Shown in pieces: positions 1-9,854 of a stretch of DNA of 64,000 nt. Source of the stretch: Triglochin maritima (Eukaryota > Streptophyta > Magnoliopsida > Alismatales > Juncaginaceae). Every line of letters starts with the position of its first letter. Position 1 is the first letter of the stretch. The stretch covers positions 74,501-138,500 of the forward strand of contig OY821790.1 in assembly GCA_963682175.1 (NCBI GenBank), read 5' to 3'. Under the pieces are notes generated by a model. It was not told where the DNA came from. It worked only from the letters and a program-made list of their open reading frames with translations, and did not search any database. Made by a program: the position numbers and the translations under genes.

Positions 1-1757
1 CAGACGATGATAGGATGTGAGTAACTACCGAACCAATCAAGATAACGTGCATCACACACGGAGGGGTCGCGACTACGTCTGAAGTCGCCAAGGAACAGTC
101 GGCATGATCTCGGAAATGTCCGCCAAGTCGATTCCGCTGTAGAAGCGGGGAACCTGACGTCGTACGTCGCTGCTGTCGCAGACCGCACCGCATGCTCTGG
201 TGTCGGGATGTCAACCGGGATCACCTGAACATATCCTAACTGACGCAAGACCCGATCGGGCATATAAGGCTCTATGATATCCCGATAACGAATAAGACCC
301 ATCAATAAAGTCCTCGGGACATCCGCTGCTGGGTCAGGACCATAGGGTAACCACTCCACCTAAAGTTTAACACATTAATAATAATATATCTTAAAATTAA
401 ATAAATGGTGTAAAGTTTGATACCTCTGATGCAGTCATCTGATCTAGCCGTGCGCGGATGGAACGCAATCGTCCATCGCTCTTGTCCTCGCTCCGGACGG
501 CGCACATACCCGAACGTGGATGACCCTCGTCGATAATCTTCCGCTCACGATGCGGGCGGAATGCAGGAAAGTACTCGTATATCCACCCCTGCAGCAGCGT
601 AAGACAACCTGCAATCCCAGAACAATCCGCACGGCTAGCTATCCCAAGCTGACGGTACAGGTATGCCAACGTCGCTGACCCCCACGAGTACTCACGAACG
701 GTGTCCGGGTCCCTAGCCTCCAGTAGATCGCGTGTTCTGATCCGAGAACCACTCTTGTCGACAAACAAGACGGCTCCGAGCATCAAGAATAGGTACGCCG
801 TCAACTGTGTATCATCGGCCCGCGGAGGTCGTGCCCGTCTGCATAGGTCCTCAAGGGAGTCGATGCCGACACCACAACCACTCCATAAAGTTGTATCTCT
901 CGCCAGACCATCAGGTGTGACACCAAGCAACTCTGCCACATAACACCTCAGCTCAGACGTCGACCCCTGAGCACTAACCAGACGACCATCCACAGGAATG
1001 CGCAGGATCTGGAAAACATCGTGAAGCATGATCGTCATCTCTCCGAAAGGCATGTGGAAAGTGTTGGTGTCAGGCTGCCACCGCTCCACAAACGCAGAAA
1101 TCAAAGGCATGTCGAGATAAGGGAACATGTTGTACGGTTAGTGCCCCAAATGCGTGGCACTAATCTCCTCTCTGATATCAGCACTCAGTGTAGACCGCCA
1201 ACCCTGTAGTGCTGTACAGGCTCTGTGCCGATTATGGCACTTCAGAACCTTCCGATCCTCTCCGTCCCAGATCCGTCTAGCGATGTGACCCCAGAAACTA
1301 GGAATGACGCTCCCATCTAAAGGACCACCAGGCGTCATACTGCTCACGATCCAAGAATCGTCCTGGACCCTCTTTTTCTTCTGAGCGCGGGGATCTACAG
1401 TGCACGAGCTCGAATCCGCGGTCGTAAACCTCCCACCCCTACCCTTCCGCACCATCCATCCGGCGGAAGTAAAACTACCCGCTCGACCACGTCCTCTGCT
1501 ATACTCCCCTGCCTCTCCACCTCCGGGCGCTCTAACTCATACGGGTCATCATCGTCGCTCCCGTCGTCGGGACTGTCCACATGCTCATCATTGAAGGAAT
1601 CATCATCCTCCTCACGACGACGTAATGCCTCTCTCTCCCTCCTGACCGAAGCAGATATCCCCCGTCTACGTGGATGACGCGGTGCTGAATCATCCTCTAA
1701 AGAACGGAAGGCGTGTAATGGTATCGACTTGCCTTTCCCTCCACTGTGACCCGATGA
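1..1757 (-). pseudogene. Plant mobile domain gene of MULE copy 1, broken
   Basis: The reading 424-1137 encodes a PMD (aminotransferase-like plant mobile domain, the MAIN/MAIL1 family domain). Motifs such as PFGEMTIMLHDVFQILRIP and DTQLTAYLFLMLGAVLFVDKSG are typical. TE-borne PMD proteins are known, but their role in transposition is not. An intron at 360-423 (GT..AG, phase 0) leads to a second exon starting VEWLPYGPDP. A TAA at 1138-1140 replaces the Leu codon TTA found in copy 2 (63827-63829) and cuts the frame. Upstream, 1141-1757 still encodes the N-terminal part: an acidic stretch with SDDDDPYELERP, then SVIPSFWGHIARRIWDGED. The frame changes somewhere near 1455-1530. A splice acceptor is likely at 1757/1758. 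Confidence 0.75.
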
Positions 1758-1769
1758 CTATTAATTGAA

Positions 1770-2030
1770 TTTTTAATTACAAATTTGTTAAATTTGTTAA
1801 ACTAAATTATCATATTTATCACAATTGTTAAACTAAATCAAAATTTGTTAAACTAAATTATCACAATTGTTAAACTAAATCAAAATTTGTTAAACTAAAT
1901 TAAAACAATTGTTAAACTAAATCAAAAATTGTTAAAACTAAATATCACAAATGTTAAACTTAATAAGAATTTGTTAAATTAAATTTTCAGATTTATCACA
2001 ATTTATTAAAGTAATTATCAGATTTAATAA
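1770..2030. repeat. AT-rich tandem repeat, ~20-bp unit
   Basis: Degenerate copies of an AATTTGTTAAACTAAAT unit, alternating with TATCAC or CAAA spacers, fill this stretch. It lies between the PMD gene's N-terminal exon and the GGCGTCT minisatellite, probably inside a 5' intron of the PMD gene. No coding potential is visible. Confidence 0.75.
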
Positions 2031-2046
2031 TTTAAAAAAAAATTGT

Positions 2047-2166
2047 GGAGGCGTCTGCGAGAGACGCCTCCCGTATGGTGGAGGCGTCTGTCGGAGACGC
2101 CTCCTCTTTGGGGGAGACGCCCGCTCGGACGCCTGCCCCATGCGGGGGGCGTCTCCCTCGGACGCC
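2047..2166. repeat. Palindromic GGCGTCT minisatellite, right subterminal block
   Basis: About four GC-rich units of roughly 30-35 bp each carry GGCGTCT followed by an imperfect AGACGCC, with CTCCC/GGGAG-type spacers, so each unit can fold into hairpins. The same minisatellite occurs in the left intron of copy 2 (59106-59355) and in the fold-back derivative (44119-44171). It is strikingly GC-rich compared with the AT-rich DNA on both sides. Confidence 0.85.
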
Positions 2167-2339
2167 GACCACTTTTTTTAATTTTTTTTAAAACAAATAA
2201 ATAAAGTAAGGTTACAGTATACGGGTACACCGGGGAACTGCTGGCTGCTTGCCTAGCCTCCGAGACATTCCTAATCTTCTGTAGTAGGTATAGGAAGAGA
2301 AAGTTTTGAAAAAAGAGTGAAATTGTGAGATATATAAGC

Positions 2340-2413
2340 AAAAATAGGATGAAGGGCAATTTGGTAATTTCAAGGGGCGATTTAAGTAATTTTGGGGCGA
2401 TGTTTAGCAGTTC
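2340..2413. repeat. Right terminal inverted repeat of the PMD/OTU MULE
   Basis: The segment containing GGGCAATTTGGTAATTTCAA and GGGGCGATTTAAGTAATTTT, ending near TTTAGCAGTTC, is the reverse complement of 58889-58960 with a few mismatches. The outer edge is placed where the match fades, about 2413. The target-site duplication cannot be tested because the left end of this copy is outside the window. Confidence 0.75.
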
Positions 2414-2470
2414 AGTAGAATAATTGCATTTGTTTTCGTAGATTGTAGTTTAGTATAATATATCTTTTTT

Positions 2471-2949
2471 TTCGTAGTCTCTCAATGATCTCCATGACCC
2501 CTTCTCCTCATCTTCTCCCCATAGGTTTCTATAACCCTCCAAAGGGTAGGGGTGACGGATTTAGGGTTAGAGAAGAGAAATCGTTTTTATTTTAATTTCT
2601 TGTTAGTGTTTTGATCATATGAGTTTTTTTTAAATCAATTATCATATAATGCTTAATATCTCACTTGATTTATAATAATTTTTGTGATCTCTAATCTAAC
2701 TCGAAGATTCATAACTCCCACCCACTGGACTCTCATCCATAGTTGTTTTTTCTTAGTTTTTGTTTTTGTTGTTCTTGCTATAGAAAAAGTAAAAAATCCA
2801 AAAATCACAAACCAACCCTATTTCTCTTTTTCTTTCCTTAATCAAAAAAATCACAAAAATATAAGAATCTCTCCCTCCTTGTGTTCGACCCGTACTTGCC
2901 GCGTCTTCATTGACGCCGTGCACTTACAGTATAAATAAAAATCTCATCA
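2471..2949 (+). repeat. Truncated family 1 LTR, plus orientation
   Basis: This is the reverse complement of about 5761-6240, the 3' half of the family 1 LTR. It ends at 2949 in a TCATCA terminus matching the LTR end at 5761. It abuts minus-strand protease sequence at 2950, so the LTR points against its neighbour. Its missing 5' part would lie to the left, where the MULE end now sits. A short ATG-initiated frame inside (2684-2938) is only LTR sequence. Confidence 0.7.
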
Positions 2950-4454
2950 GGTACGTTCGTTTTTCTCTTTTTAGTGCACAGATCCTTTAAGAATTTAGCA
3001 TAAGCAGGTATTTGTTGAATCGTCCCTCCTCATGAACCATTTGAATCGGTCTAGGGTTGTTACTTCCTAGAGGTGGTTGATAGGGCTGATATTGATTATT
3101 AGGTCTTGGATTCACCTCAGGTTGACTTGGAAACTGACCATTTTCTCTTTCACCTACTATTTATGCTAGTTGGCTGACTTGTGTTTCTAGCATTTGGAAG
3201 GATTGAGTGGTTGTTTGCATAAAAGTCTTAACCAAATTTTCCAAGCTTGTCAACCTAACATCACAATCTCCATTGTTACTAAACCCAGATGATGTATTAT
3301 TTTGGTTATACGGGTTTGGTTGTTGTCTAGGAGGTTGACCTTGTTGGCTCCATGAAAAATTGGGATGATTACGCCAACCCGGGTTATAGGTTGATGCGTA
3401 TGGGTCATTTCTAGAATGGTTAAATGCGGCATTAACTTGTTCCAAGTCCGCACAATCCTCCATTATATGACCAGTTTGACCACATCTAGAGCAAGGGATA
3501 GAAGATGTTTGATTCACAAGGGGTCGGGTTTTTAGCTCTAGACTTTCCATTCTACGCATAAGGGTAGCTAGTTTTGCTTCAACAGCTACCGTAGCATCTA
3601 CAGCTAAGACACCTGGTTTGGGTTGACTTGCTATTCTAGATCCAATACTCAGATTATTCAGTGCTCTAGCATTGTCCCATTGCATACTATTTTCGGCTAA
3701 ATCCTCAAGAAAAGTCCAAGCATCATTCTCATTTTTGGACATGAAGTTTCCTTGGCTTACAGATTCTACCATAACCCTAGATGTAGGTGTCAATCCCTCA
3801 TAAATAATTTGGCACAATTGCCATCTTGGAATTCCATGATGAGGGCATTTGGTCAACAGACTTTTAAATCTTTCTAAATAGGAATAGAACGGCTGACTCT
3901 CAGATTTGAACGAATGCAACAATTTCATTCCTAATCCTAATAGTCTTATGGTTGGGGAAATATTTCTTTAAGAATATTTGAACAAACTTGGCCCAACTCC
4001 TAATAGATCTTTCGGCTAGACTATATAGACATTTTTTAGCGTCGTCCTTCACTGCTAAAGGCATGAATTTAAGACGCACTGCCTCCTCAGAGATATGCTG
4101 GTATTGCATAAGGGAGCAGATTTCCTCAAATTCTCTAAGGAAGAGATATGGGTCTTCCTTAGAGGTGAACTTCGGCAACATACTCATGTGTTGTGCCTTC
4201 AGTTCAAAGTCACGACCCGGTATGGTGGGCATAACGATGCATGATGGCTGAGCAGCCATCGTTGGGAAGCACCGATCCCTCAGAGTCATAGGCGGGTCCA
4301 CTACATTCTCACCCATTGGATCCGGGTGAAGTGGTGCAACAGGTGGATTGGTGCTAAGCTCTAGACTGGAATCTAGATGAACTCGTGAGAGTCGATTGCT
4401 CAAGTCCCGAACCAAAATCTGAGTGCACCGGTTTGAATCAATATTTGAATTCAA
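2950..4454 (-). pseudogene. Athila-like gag with protease shard (family 1)
   Basis: Retrotransposon gag: reading down from 4454, a capsid segment with MAAQPSCIVMP, SMLPKFTSKEDPYLFLREFE and FLKKYFPNHKT, then a second segment from 3928 with CPHHGIPRWQLCQIIYEGL. A CCHC zinc knuckle (CSRCGQTGHIMEDC) follows. The frame shifts by one base near 3910-3930. Past the knuckle the sequence jumps near 3020 to a shard matching the protease N-terminal linker (compare 35045-35120). About 300 bp present in the 34471-36273 copy are missing here. It stops at the inverted LTR end at 2949. The element is dead. Confidence 0.8.
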
Positions 4455-5737
4455 ATTTGAAATTTAAATTCCAAATTCAATTTTCAAGAATCAATTACTT
4501 TTTTCTTTTTTTATATTTTTTTTCAAAAATGGAAACAAACAATAGAAGGGGGAAAGATGAGAAAGGAATCCTAATCTAGAGAATTGAGATGAGAAGAGAA
4601 AGAAGACTCAGATGAGAAGAGAAACTTAACTCTAAAAGATAGATAAGAGGGTTGGTCAGAAGTTTCTTAAGACAAGCACGGTTCAAACAATCCTAGACCT
4701 AATGTCGCTTAAATCTAGATGACTCCTAACTGGTTGAGTCGAATGGGTCCGCTTGATTCACCTCCCTCACTAATCAAACCAAATTGGCCAGACAGTGTAT
4801 AGCTAGTAGGGGCGCTTCCGACAGAGTCGGTGCCAATTAGACAACCACTTCGCTTGGAAGACTTACGTCAACACAGAAACACTTTCTAGACACCAAATTA
4901 AATTCAATCAGCTTCAAGTCATAGCAACATAAACCAATCTTCTCCTTAATTGAGTCTGAGTCATTAGGGGCCAATGTCTAATTGATTTTAATTTTAAGGC
5001 TTGGGTGACACTTTAGGATTGTGATTTGTGGGCCACAAAAGGGTGATGAAATCCCCACCGTATCTTTTCCTACGGAGTTGCCCTTAAGATAGTTTAACTT
5101 AAATCTAGCAAAGATAGTCAAACATTGGTCTTTAGTTGGGGGACAATTGCAAGGTTGTATGTAAACTAAATTATATGCTTAAATGTAATCGATAAAAACC
5201 GCACACGTACCTTGCCTCCAGCACTCTTCAACAAAAAATAATTTGCAAGAATTTAGCAAGAATAATGCAAACAAAACACTATAGGATGCATGCACTAAGT
5301 CCTTCTAATTTTGCCAATTTTTAGGTCAGAGTTGAATTATTGCCAATTATGGAATTTGAACTTAACATGTGTAGTTCTACAAAAAGGAAATTTTCCGAAA
5401 ATAGAAATTACGAGGAAAAAGGCAACAAAGGTTACCTACGCACGCTCAGTCGGGTTCGCCGTTCCCTCTCAAAAATTTCCAGTTGCTGTACGCGTCCACC
5501 CAGAGATGGAGACGACCCCAGAAAAAATTGAAGACCAGATGCTTCAGACGTGCGGCGGATCCGCCGCAGATTCTTCTTCAAGTGCGGCGATTTTGCAGCC
5601 CTTCTTGCTTCGACTGTGCCCGGATTTCGTCGCGCACTCCGTTGTCTCCTGAAACGCAAACCCAAATAGTTAGATCGCACACACAATAAAAAAGAATAGA
5701 ATCAAAATCACCAAAAATAAACAAAATCTTCGTCGCC
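4455..5737 (-). other. 5' leader of family 1 gypsy element
   Basis: Non-coding leader between PBS and gag, read on the minus strand. It resembles the family 2 leaders at 13687-14750 and 23062-24131, for example in the stretch about gggtgatgaaatccccacc near 5041. It contains a dyad pair at 5551-5600. Several short frames cross it, but none resembles a known protein. Confidence 0.6.
5551..5600. promoter_or_regulatory. Paired GC-rich dyads in family 1 leader
   Basis: A perfect 18-bp palindrome, TGCGGCG-GATC-CGCCGCA, lies at 5551-5568. A decayed second copy starts at 5583 (TGCGGCG then ATTTTGCAGCC). The 32-bp spacing and arm sequence equal those of the dyad pair in the same element's LTR (6410 and 6442). 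The function is unknown: it could be a protein-binding site in DNA or an RNA hairpin about 170 nt downstream of the PBS. Confidence 0.65.
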
Positions 5738-5755
5738 TCCCCGGCAACGGCGCCA
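5738..5755 (-). other. Primer binding site, tRNA-Asp type
   Basis: On the minus strand the sequence is TGGCGCCGTTGCCGGGGA, five bases after the LTR end at 5761. This matches the 3' end of plant tRNA-Asp, the primer type reported for Athila-like elements. It fixes the orientation: the LTR to the right is upstream, and leader and gag lie to the left. Confidence 0.85.
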
Positions 5756-5760
5756 AAACT

Positions 5761-6918
5761 TGATGGGAATTTTATTTATACCGCAAGTGCATGGCGTCAA
5801 TGAAGACGTGGCAAGTACGGGTCGAACACAAGGAGGGAGAGATATTGTTATTTTTTGTGATTTTCGATTAAGGAAAGAAAGAGAGAGAAATAAGGTTGGT
5901 TTGAGATTTTTGGATTGTTAATTTTCTAAAGCAAGAACAACAAAAACAAACTAAGAATAAAGCAAATATGGATGAGAGTCCAGCGGGTGGGAGTTTAGAT
6001 ATCGGGTATTGTTTAGAGAAATCTGAAACTTATAAGAAATCACATTCGTTATAAATCATTACATGATAAATGACTCAACATATACTCAAGTAATCAAAAT
6101 ATACTAACACGAAATTAAAATAATAACATCATTCTTCTTCTTGTCACCCTCAATCCGTCACCCCCACCCTTTGGAGAGAGTTAGAAACTCATGGATGGAG
6201 GGAGAAGGGGTCCTAGAGAAACTACAAAAGAAAACTAAAATCACGAAATAAACGAACAGAATTTTATTGCTTAAGAATGGAAAAACAACCCCTTTACAAC
6301 ATCGTTCCGGGGCTATTTATAGCCGATACAAGGGACCCAAGTATAAAATAGGAAATTACACGCGTCATGACACGACTGGACAAAATCCGGGGACACGGAT
6401 CGAAAGGGGTGCGGCGTTTTCGCCGCAAGTTGTATGTGTAGTGCGGTGGAATCGCCGCAATTTTAGCTCTGATTGGATCCAGATTTTTCCTCTGTGTTTA
6501 TGGTATGATTTAGCTGTCGTTTGCGCGTCCGGATTGATTTCTTTCCTTTCTTTTGAGTTCCGAAATTATTTCTTCATATATTTGGAGATCCAAATTGATT
6601 TTTGTCCAAAATAATATTTTGGTACTCGTAATTTGCAGTCGGGTCCTCGGCTTTTTGCAATTAAGTCCCTGGCCTTTTTGTAATTAGGTCTTTGAATGCT
6701 TTTATGCTTGGATGGACTTTAATTTGAACCCTGATAATCTTGAACTTGGTCTTTATGATAGAAATGAGTCTTTTGCACGCGTTTATGCTAGGGATATGGG
6801 TAATTTGCATTCAGGTCCATGTATTCTGTAAATAATACTAAACACATACCTTAGTAGCATTTATTGATATAAAGTTAATCTAAATGAACGACATATGATG
6901 CAATGTATGCAATGCATC
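5761..6918 (-). repeat. Family 1 gypsy LTR (minus orientation)
   Basis: On the minus strand this 1158-bp LTR begins TGATGCATTGC (6918) and ends CCCATCA (5761). It is homologous along its length to the LTRs at 31969-33197 and 36217-37430. It is followed by PBS, leader and gag, so it acts as a 5' LTR. On its upstream side it abuts an integrase C-terminal coding fragment rather than a normal 3' untranslated region, which suggests insertion into another element. Confidence 0.85.
6313..6459 (-). promoter_or_regulatory. LTR promoter: TATA box and paired upstream dyads
   Basis: A minus-strand TATA box, CTATAAATAG, lies at 6313-6322. Upstream of it are two 18-bp dyads with 7-bp arms and 4-bp loops at 6410-6427 (TGCGGCG-TTTT-CGCCGCA) and 6442-6459 (one arm mismatched). 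The same arrangement occurs at 32558-32703 and 36793-36937, with a gap of about 87 bp from TATA to the nearest dyad each time. A regulatory role is inferred from position only. Confidence 0.65.
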
Positions 6919-7135
6919 ACCCCTCCAAGTAGGGTTTGAGGCGTTGTCCATTAACTTTGAACACGTCCTCATTCCCTGGGTTCAGGATGTCAACCGCTCG
7001 ATGAGGAAACACGATTTGGACAATAAAAGGGCCAGACCAGCGACTGCGGAGCTTACCCTCAAACAGATGAAGCCGGGAATGGTAGAGCAACACCTTCTAC
7101 CCAGCCGTAAACACCTTTCGCAAAATATCATGCAT
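6919..7135 (-). pseudogene. Integrase C-terminal fragment, Athila-like
   Basis: The minus-strand translation gives HDILRKVFTAG, a TAG stop where family members have Gln, then [28 protein letters not shown] and [15 protein letters not shown]. This is the usual C-terminal end of Athila/Tat-clade integrases, without a chromodomain. It abuts an LTR on each side: a family 1 LTR at 6918 and a plus-oriented family 2 LTR at about 7136. It is probably the displaced tail of the integrase at 8656-9854, which stops just upstream of this position in the protein. Confidence 0.7.
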
Positions 7136-8655
7136 ATATTTGTGTCTTATATCTATTATCTTGAGCCTAAACGATGCTATGTAACGAGTTTTATGTTTGA
7201 GTTTTAGGAATAAACAGGATTGAGGAGAAGAGGTATAAAAGGACCTAGAAGCAAGGAAAAGGACTGACTTGCAAGACTTGAGGACTGAGATGCAAGAGGG
7301 AAGGACCCGGATGAAAGCCTAAAGGACCAATGAGCAAATCAGGAAACTCCACACCATCATGAGGAGTATTTTGGCAATTAAATCCGGGTCCAACCATCAA
7401 CAACCAAATTGGGTTCATCAAACACCAAGAAATCAATCCAGAACCGAGCCACTAAAATCAAGACTTGATCCAACACTTATAGACCGCCAATTAGCGGTCC
7501 AAGACCGCCAATTGGCGGTCCATTTGGATCCAAACCCGATAATATTTGGTCGGGTGTTGTATTAATATGTATTTAGTCCATTTATGGTATGCGTTTAGTC
7601 CCACACCGGGGGATTGTCCTGGATTACCTTTTTCTATGGCTATAAATAGAACTCCTCCTCCTCCATTGTATTCTACCCATTGCTTGGTGGAACTCTCTAC
7701 TTGGAGTAAAAGCCTTGAAGCAAAAAATAATTGCTCAAGGTGGAGAAGAATGCCTCTTGTAATGTGAGTCATGTTAATAAAATAATTGCTCTTAGTTTCT
7801 TTAATTATTGCATATTTCTTTAGTTTTATGTTCATTTCAATTAGCTTTTTTAATATTCCTTTCTTGCTTAGTTGAATTTCCTTTCAGTATAATGTTTCAT
7901 TTTGTTAATGTAGTTAATGTAATGAGTAGTGAGTAGTTCCATCCCCATTTGGGGGTGGAGAAATATGTGATGTGATTATGTAATGTATTAGGTGTGTGTT
8001 ATCTTAATCCTTCGAACCTTATATGATTTCCATAACAATCTAACATGATTTCACTCTTGTCTTTGATATGCTAATGCTCTTGAATGAAGCTTAACATATG
8101 CTTAGACTAGTGGACCTATTTTATGGGGAATGATGAGTTAAGGATAAGGATGGAATTAATATAGGAAACATGACTTGTAGTGTATGTGCTCTTGTTGCCT
8201 TTACCTTGGTTAATGCCTTGTATGTTTTAATGATATTGGCTTATCTTATTTCATGTGGAGGCATAGTTGGGTCTAGTCTTTATACATGAGTTCATTTAGC
8301 TTCATTCCAATTATTGTCTTGTACGTTTTAATGATATGATCTTATCTTATTTCATGTGGACGCAAAGTTGGATTTAGTTTTATGATTTTCATACACTACA
8401 TGTTGTGATGAGCTTAATTGAACACACACACATACACATATATTTGTATTCACATTCTTTCTTTACCCCCTTTGGGGTTTAGTTTTATTGCTTATTTTCC
8501 ATTTCCTTTTGCATTGTAGTGTAGTGTAGATCGTAACTCCTTTCTCTCCTTTCTTTCCCACTTGCCTTCGAACAAACCAAAAGTCGACACAACTCCCTGT
8601 GGATCGACCCGTATTTGCCACCGCTTCAACGCGGTCGTGCACTTGCGGTTAATTA
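7136..8655 (+). repeat. Family 2 gypsy LTR (plus orientation)
   Basis: The right end reads AATTAAAACGAATCAATCA, matching the LTR end next to the PBS at 24156. Bases 7820-8655 match 17302-17796, except that the latter lacks about 350 bp between two TAGTGTA repeats. A TATA box lies at 7641. The left edge is estimated from where the integrase coding fragment stops. The LTR interrupts an integrase gene and probably represents the solo LTR of element D. Confidence 0.65.
7482..7650 (+). promoter_or_regulatory. Family 2 LTR promoter: paired dyads and TATA box
   Basis: Two 18-bp dyads, GACCGCC-AATT-AGCGGTC (7482-7499) and GACCGCC-AATT-GGCGGTC (7503-7520), start 21 bp apart. A TATA box (TATAAATAG) follows at 7641, about 120 bp downstream. 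The layout parallels family 1 but the arm sequence is different. A related dyad lies in this family's leader (13816-13833). Confidence 0.65.
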
Positions 8656-9854
8656 AAACGAATCAATCAACGTTTTGGCTCGGGACTTATGAATTTTGGC
8701 ATTTTCATACGTATCATTGCGTAGCTCTTCCAACTCCACAATGTCGAGTTTACGCTGCACCCCTGCTTGATCAAGATCCATATTCAGGTTCTTGATCGCC
8801 CAGAAGGCACGATGCTCAAGCTCAACAGGTAGGTGGCAAGCCTTGCCGTACACTACCCGATATGGGGACATACCCAAATTGGTCTTGTACGCGGTGCAGA
8901 AGGCCCACAATGCGTCATTCAACTTAGTTGACCAATCGTTCCTCGAGGAATTAACCGTCTTCTTAAGAATTTGCTTTAATTGACGGTTAGAGATTTCGAC
9001 CTGCCCACTAGTTTGTGGATGATATGGGGTTGCAAGCTTGTGGGTTACCAAATACTTCCTCATAAGCGCTTCAAAGGAGCGATTACAGAAGTGGGTATCC
9101 CTATCGCTGATTATGCTACGAGGAGTACCAAATCGTGCAATAATGTCCCTTAAGAATTTGGTGACCACCTTGTTGTCATTGGTCTTTGTGGGTATAGCCT
9201 CAACCCACTTGGACACATAGTCAACGGCCACCAGAATGTAAACATTCCCGAACGAGTTCGGGAAGGGACCCATAAAGTCGATGCCCCACATATCGAAGAT
9301 GTCGACAACAAGGACATTTGCAATGGCATCATGTCACGTCGACCAATCCTGCCAAGGCGCTGGCACCTATCACATTACTTACAGAAGTCGTAAGCATCTT
9401 TGAAAAGAGAAGGCCAGTAGAATCCAGATTGGAGCACCTTGGTTGAAGTTTTCTTTGCTCCAAAGTGTCCTCCACATGCCTTAGAGTGGCAGAAATGGAG
9501 CACACTTTGGAACTCGGTATCTGGGACGCACCGCCTGAACATTTGGTCAGAGTAGTATTTGAATTGGTAGGGGTCGTCCCAATGAAAGAATATGACATAA
9601 GATCTAAATTTGGTTTGGTCAGATTTTGACCAACCCACATGAAGTTGCTCGGTCATGAGGTAGTTCACGATGTTGGCAAAGCAAGGGTTATCTTCGATTG
9701 TGAACAACTGCTCGTAACGAAATTTGTCATCAATAATTTGGTCATGTGGGTTGGTCGTCTCTGGACGAGACAGGTGGTCTGCTACAATATTTTCACACCT
9801 TTTTTTGTCCGGAATCTCGAGATCGAATTCTTGTAACAACAAGATCCATCTCAA
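8656..9854 (-). pseudogene. Integrase, copy A
   Basis: Ty3/gypsy integrase, which inserts element cDNA into chromosomes. The zinc-binding region (HSKACGGHFGAKKT...CDRCQ) is cut by a stop in place of Gln near 9372-9377. The catalytic core follows with GIDFMGP (D), SDRDTHFCN (D) and GQVEISN (E), so the D,D,E residues are kept. A one-base loss in an A run near 9336 shifts the frame between the zinc finger and the core. The identical lesion occurs in copy B. The protein ends at HKSRAK, where the plus-oriented LTR begins. Confidence 0.85.

Larger units (their letters stand above)
1..2413. mobile_element. Right half of PMD/OTU-type MULE, copy 1
   Basis: This segment holds, from left to right, a minus-strand PMD gene, an AT-rich tandem repeat, a GGCGTCT minisatellite and a terminal inverted repeat ending near 2413. 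Bases 1-1311 align without gaps to 62690-64000, about 20 mismatches by eye. The end at 2340-2413 is the reverse complement of the left end of copy 2 (58889-58960). Together the copies predict a complete element of about 6.2 kb with transposase-OTU on the left and PMD on the right. The left part of copy 1 lies outside the window. Confidence 0.8.

Noticed and set aside
2223..2268. Possible first exon of the PMD gene (MSRRLGKQPAVP) near the right terminal repeat
   Set aside because: The ATG and a GTATAC donor are attractive by analogy with the transposase first exon, but joining it to 1757 gives the wrong phase and a quick stop. No support without transcripts.
5311..5689. Overlapping plus-strand frames of 63-113 codons in the family 1 leader
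   Set aside because: They occupy a leader conserved as non-coding between families. No domain is recognised, and the GC-rich dyad accounts for the open frames.
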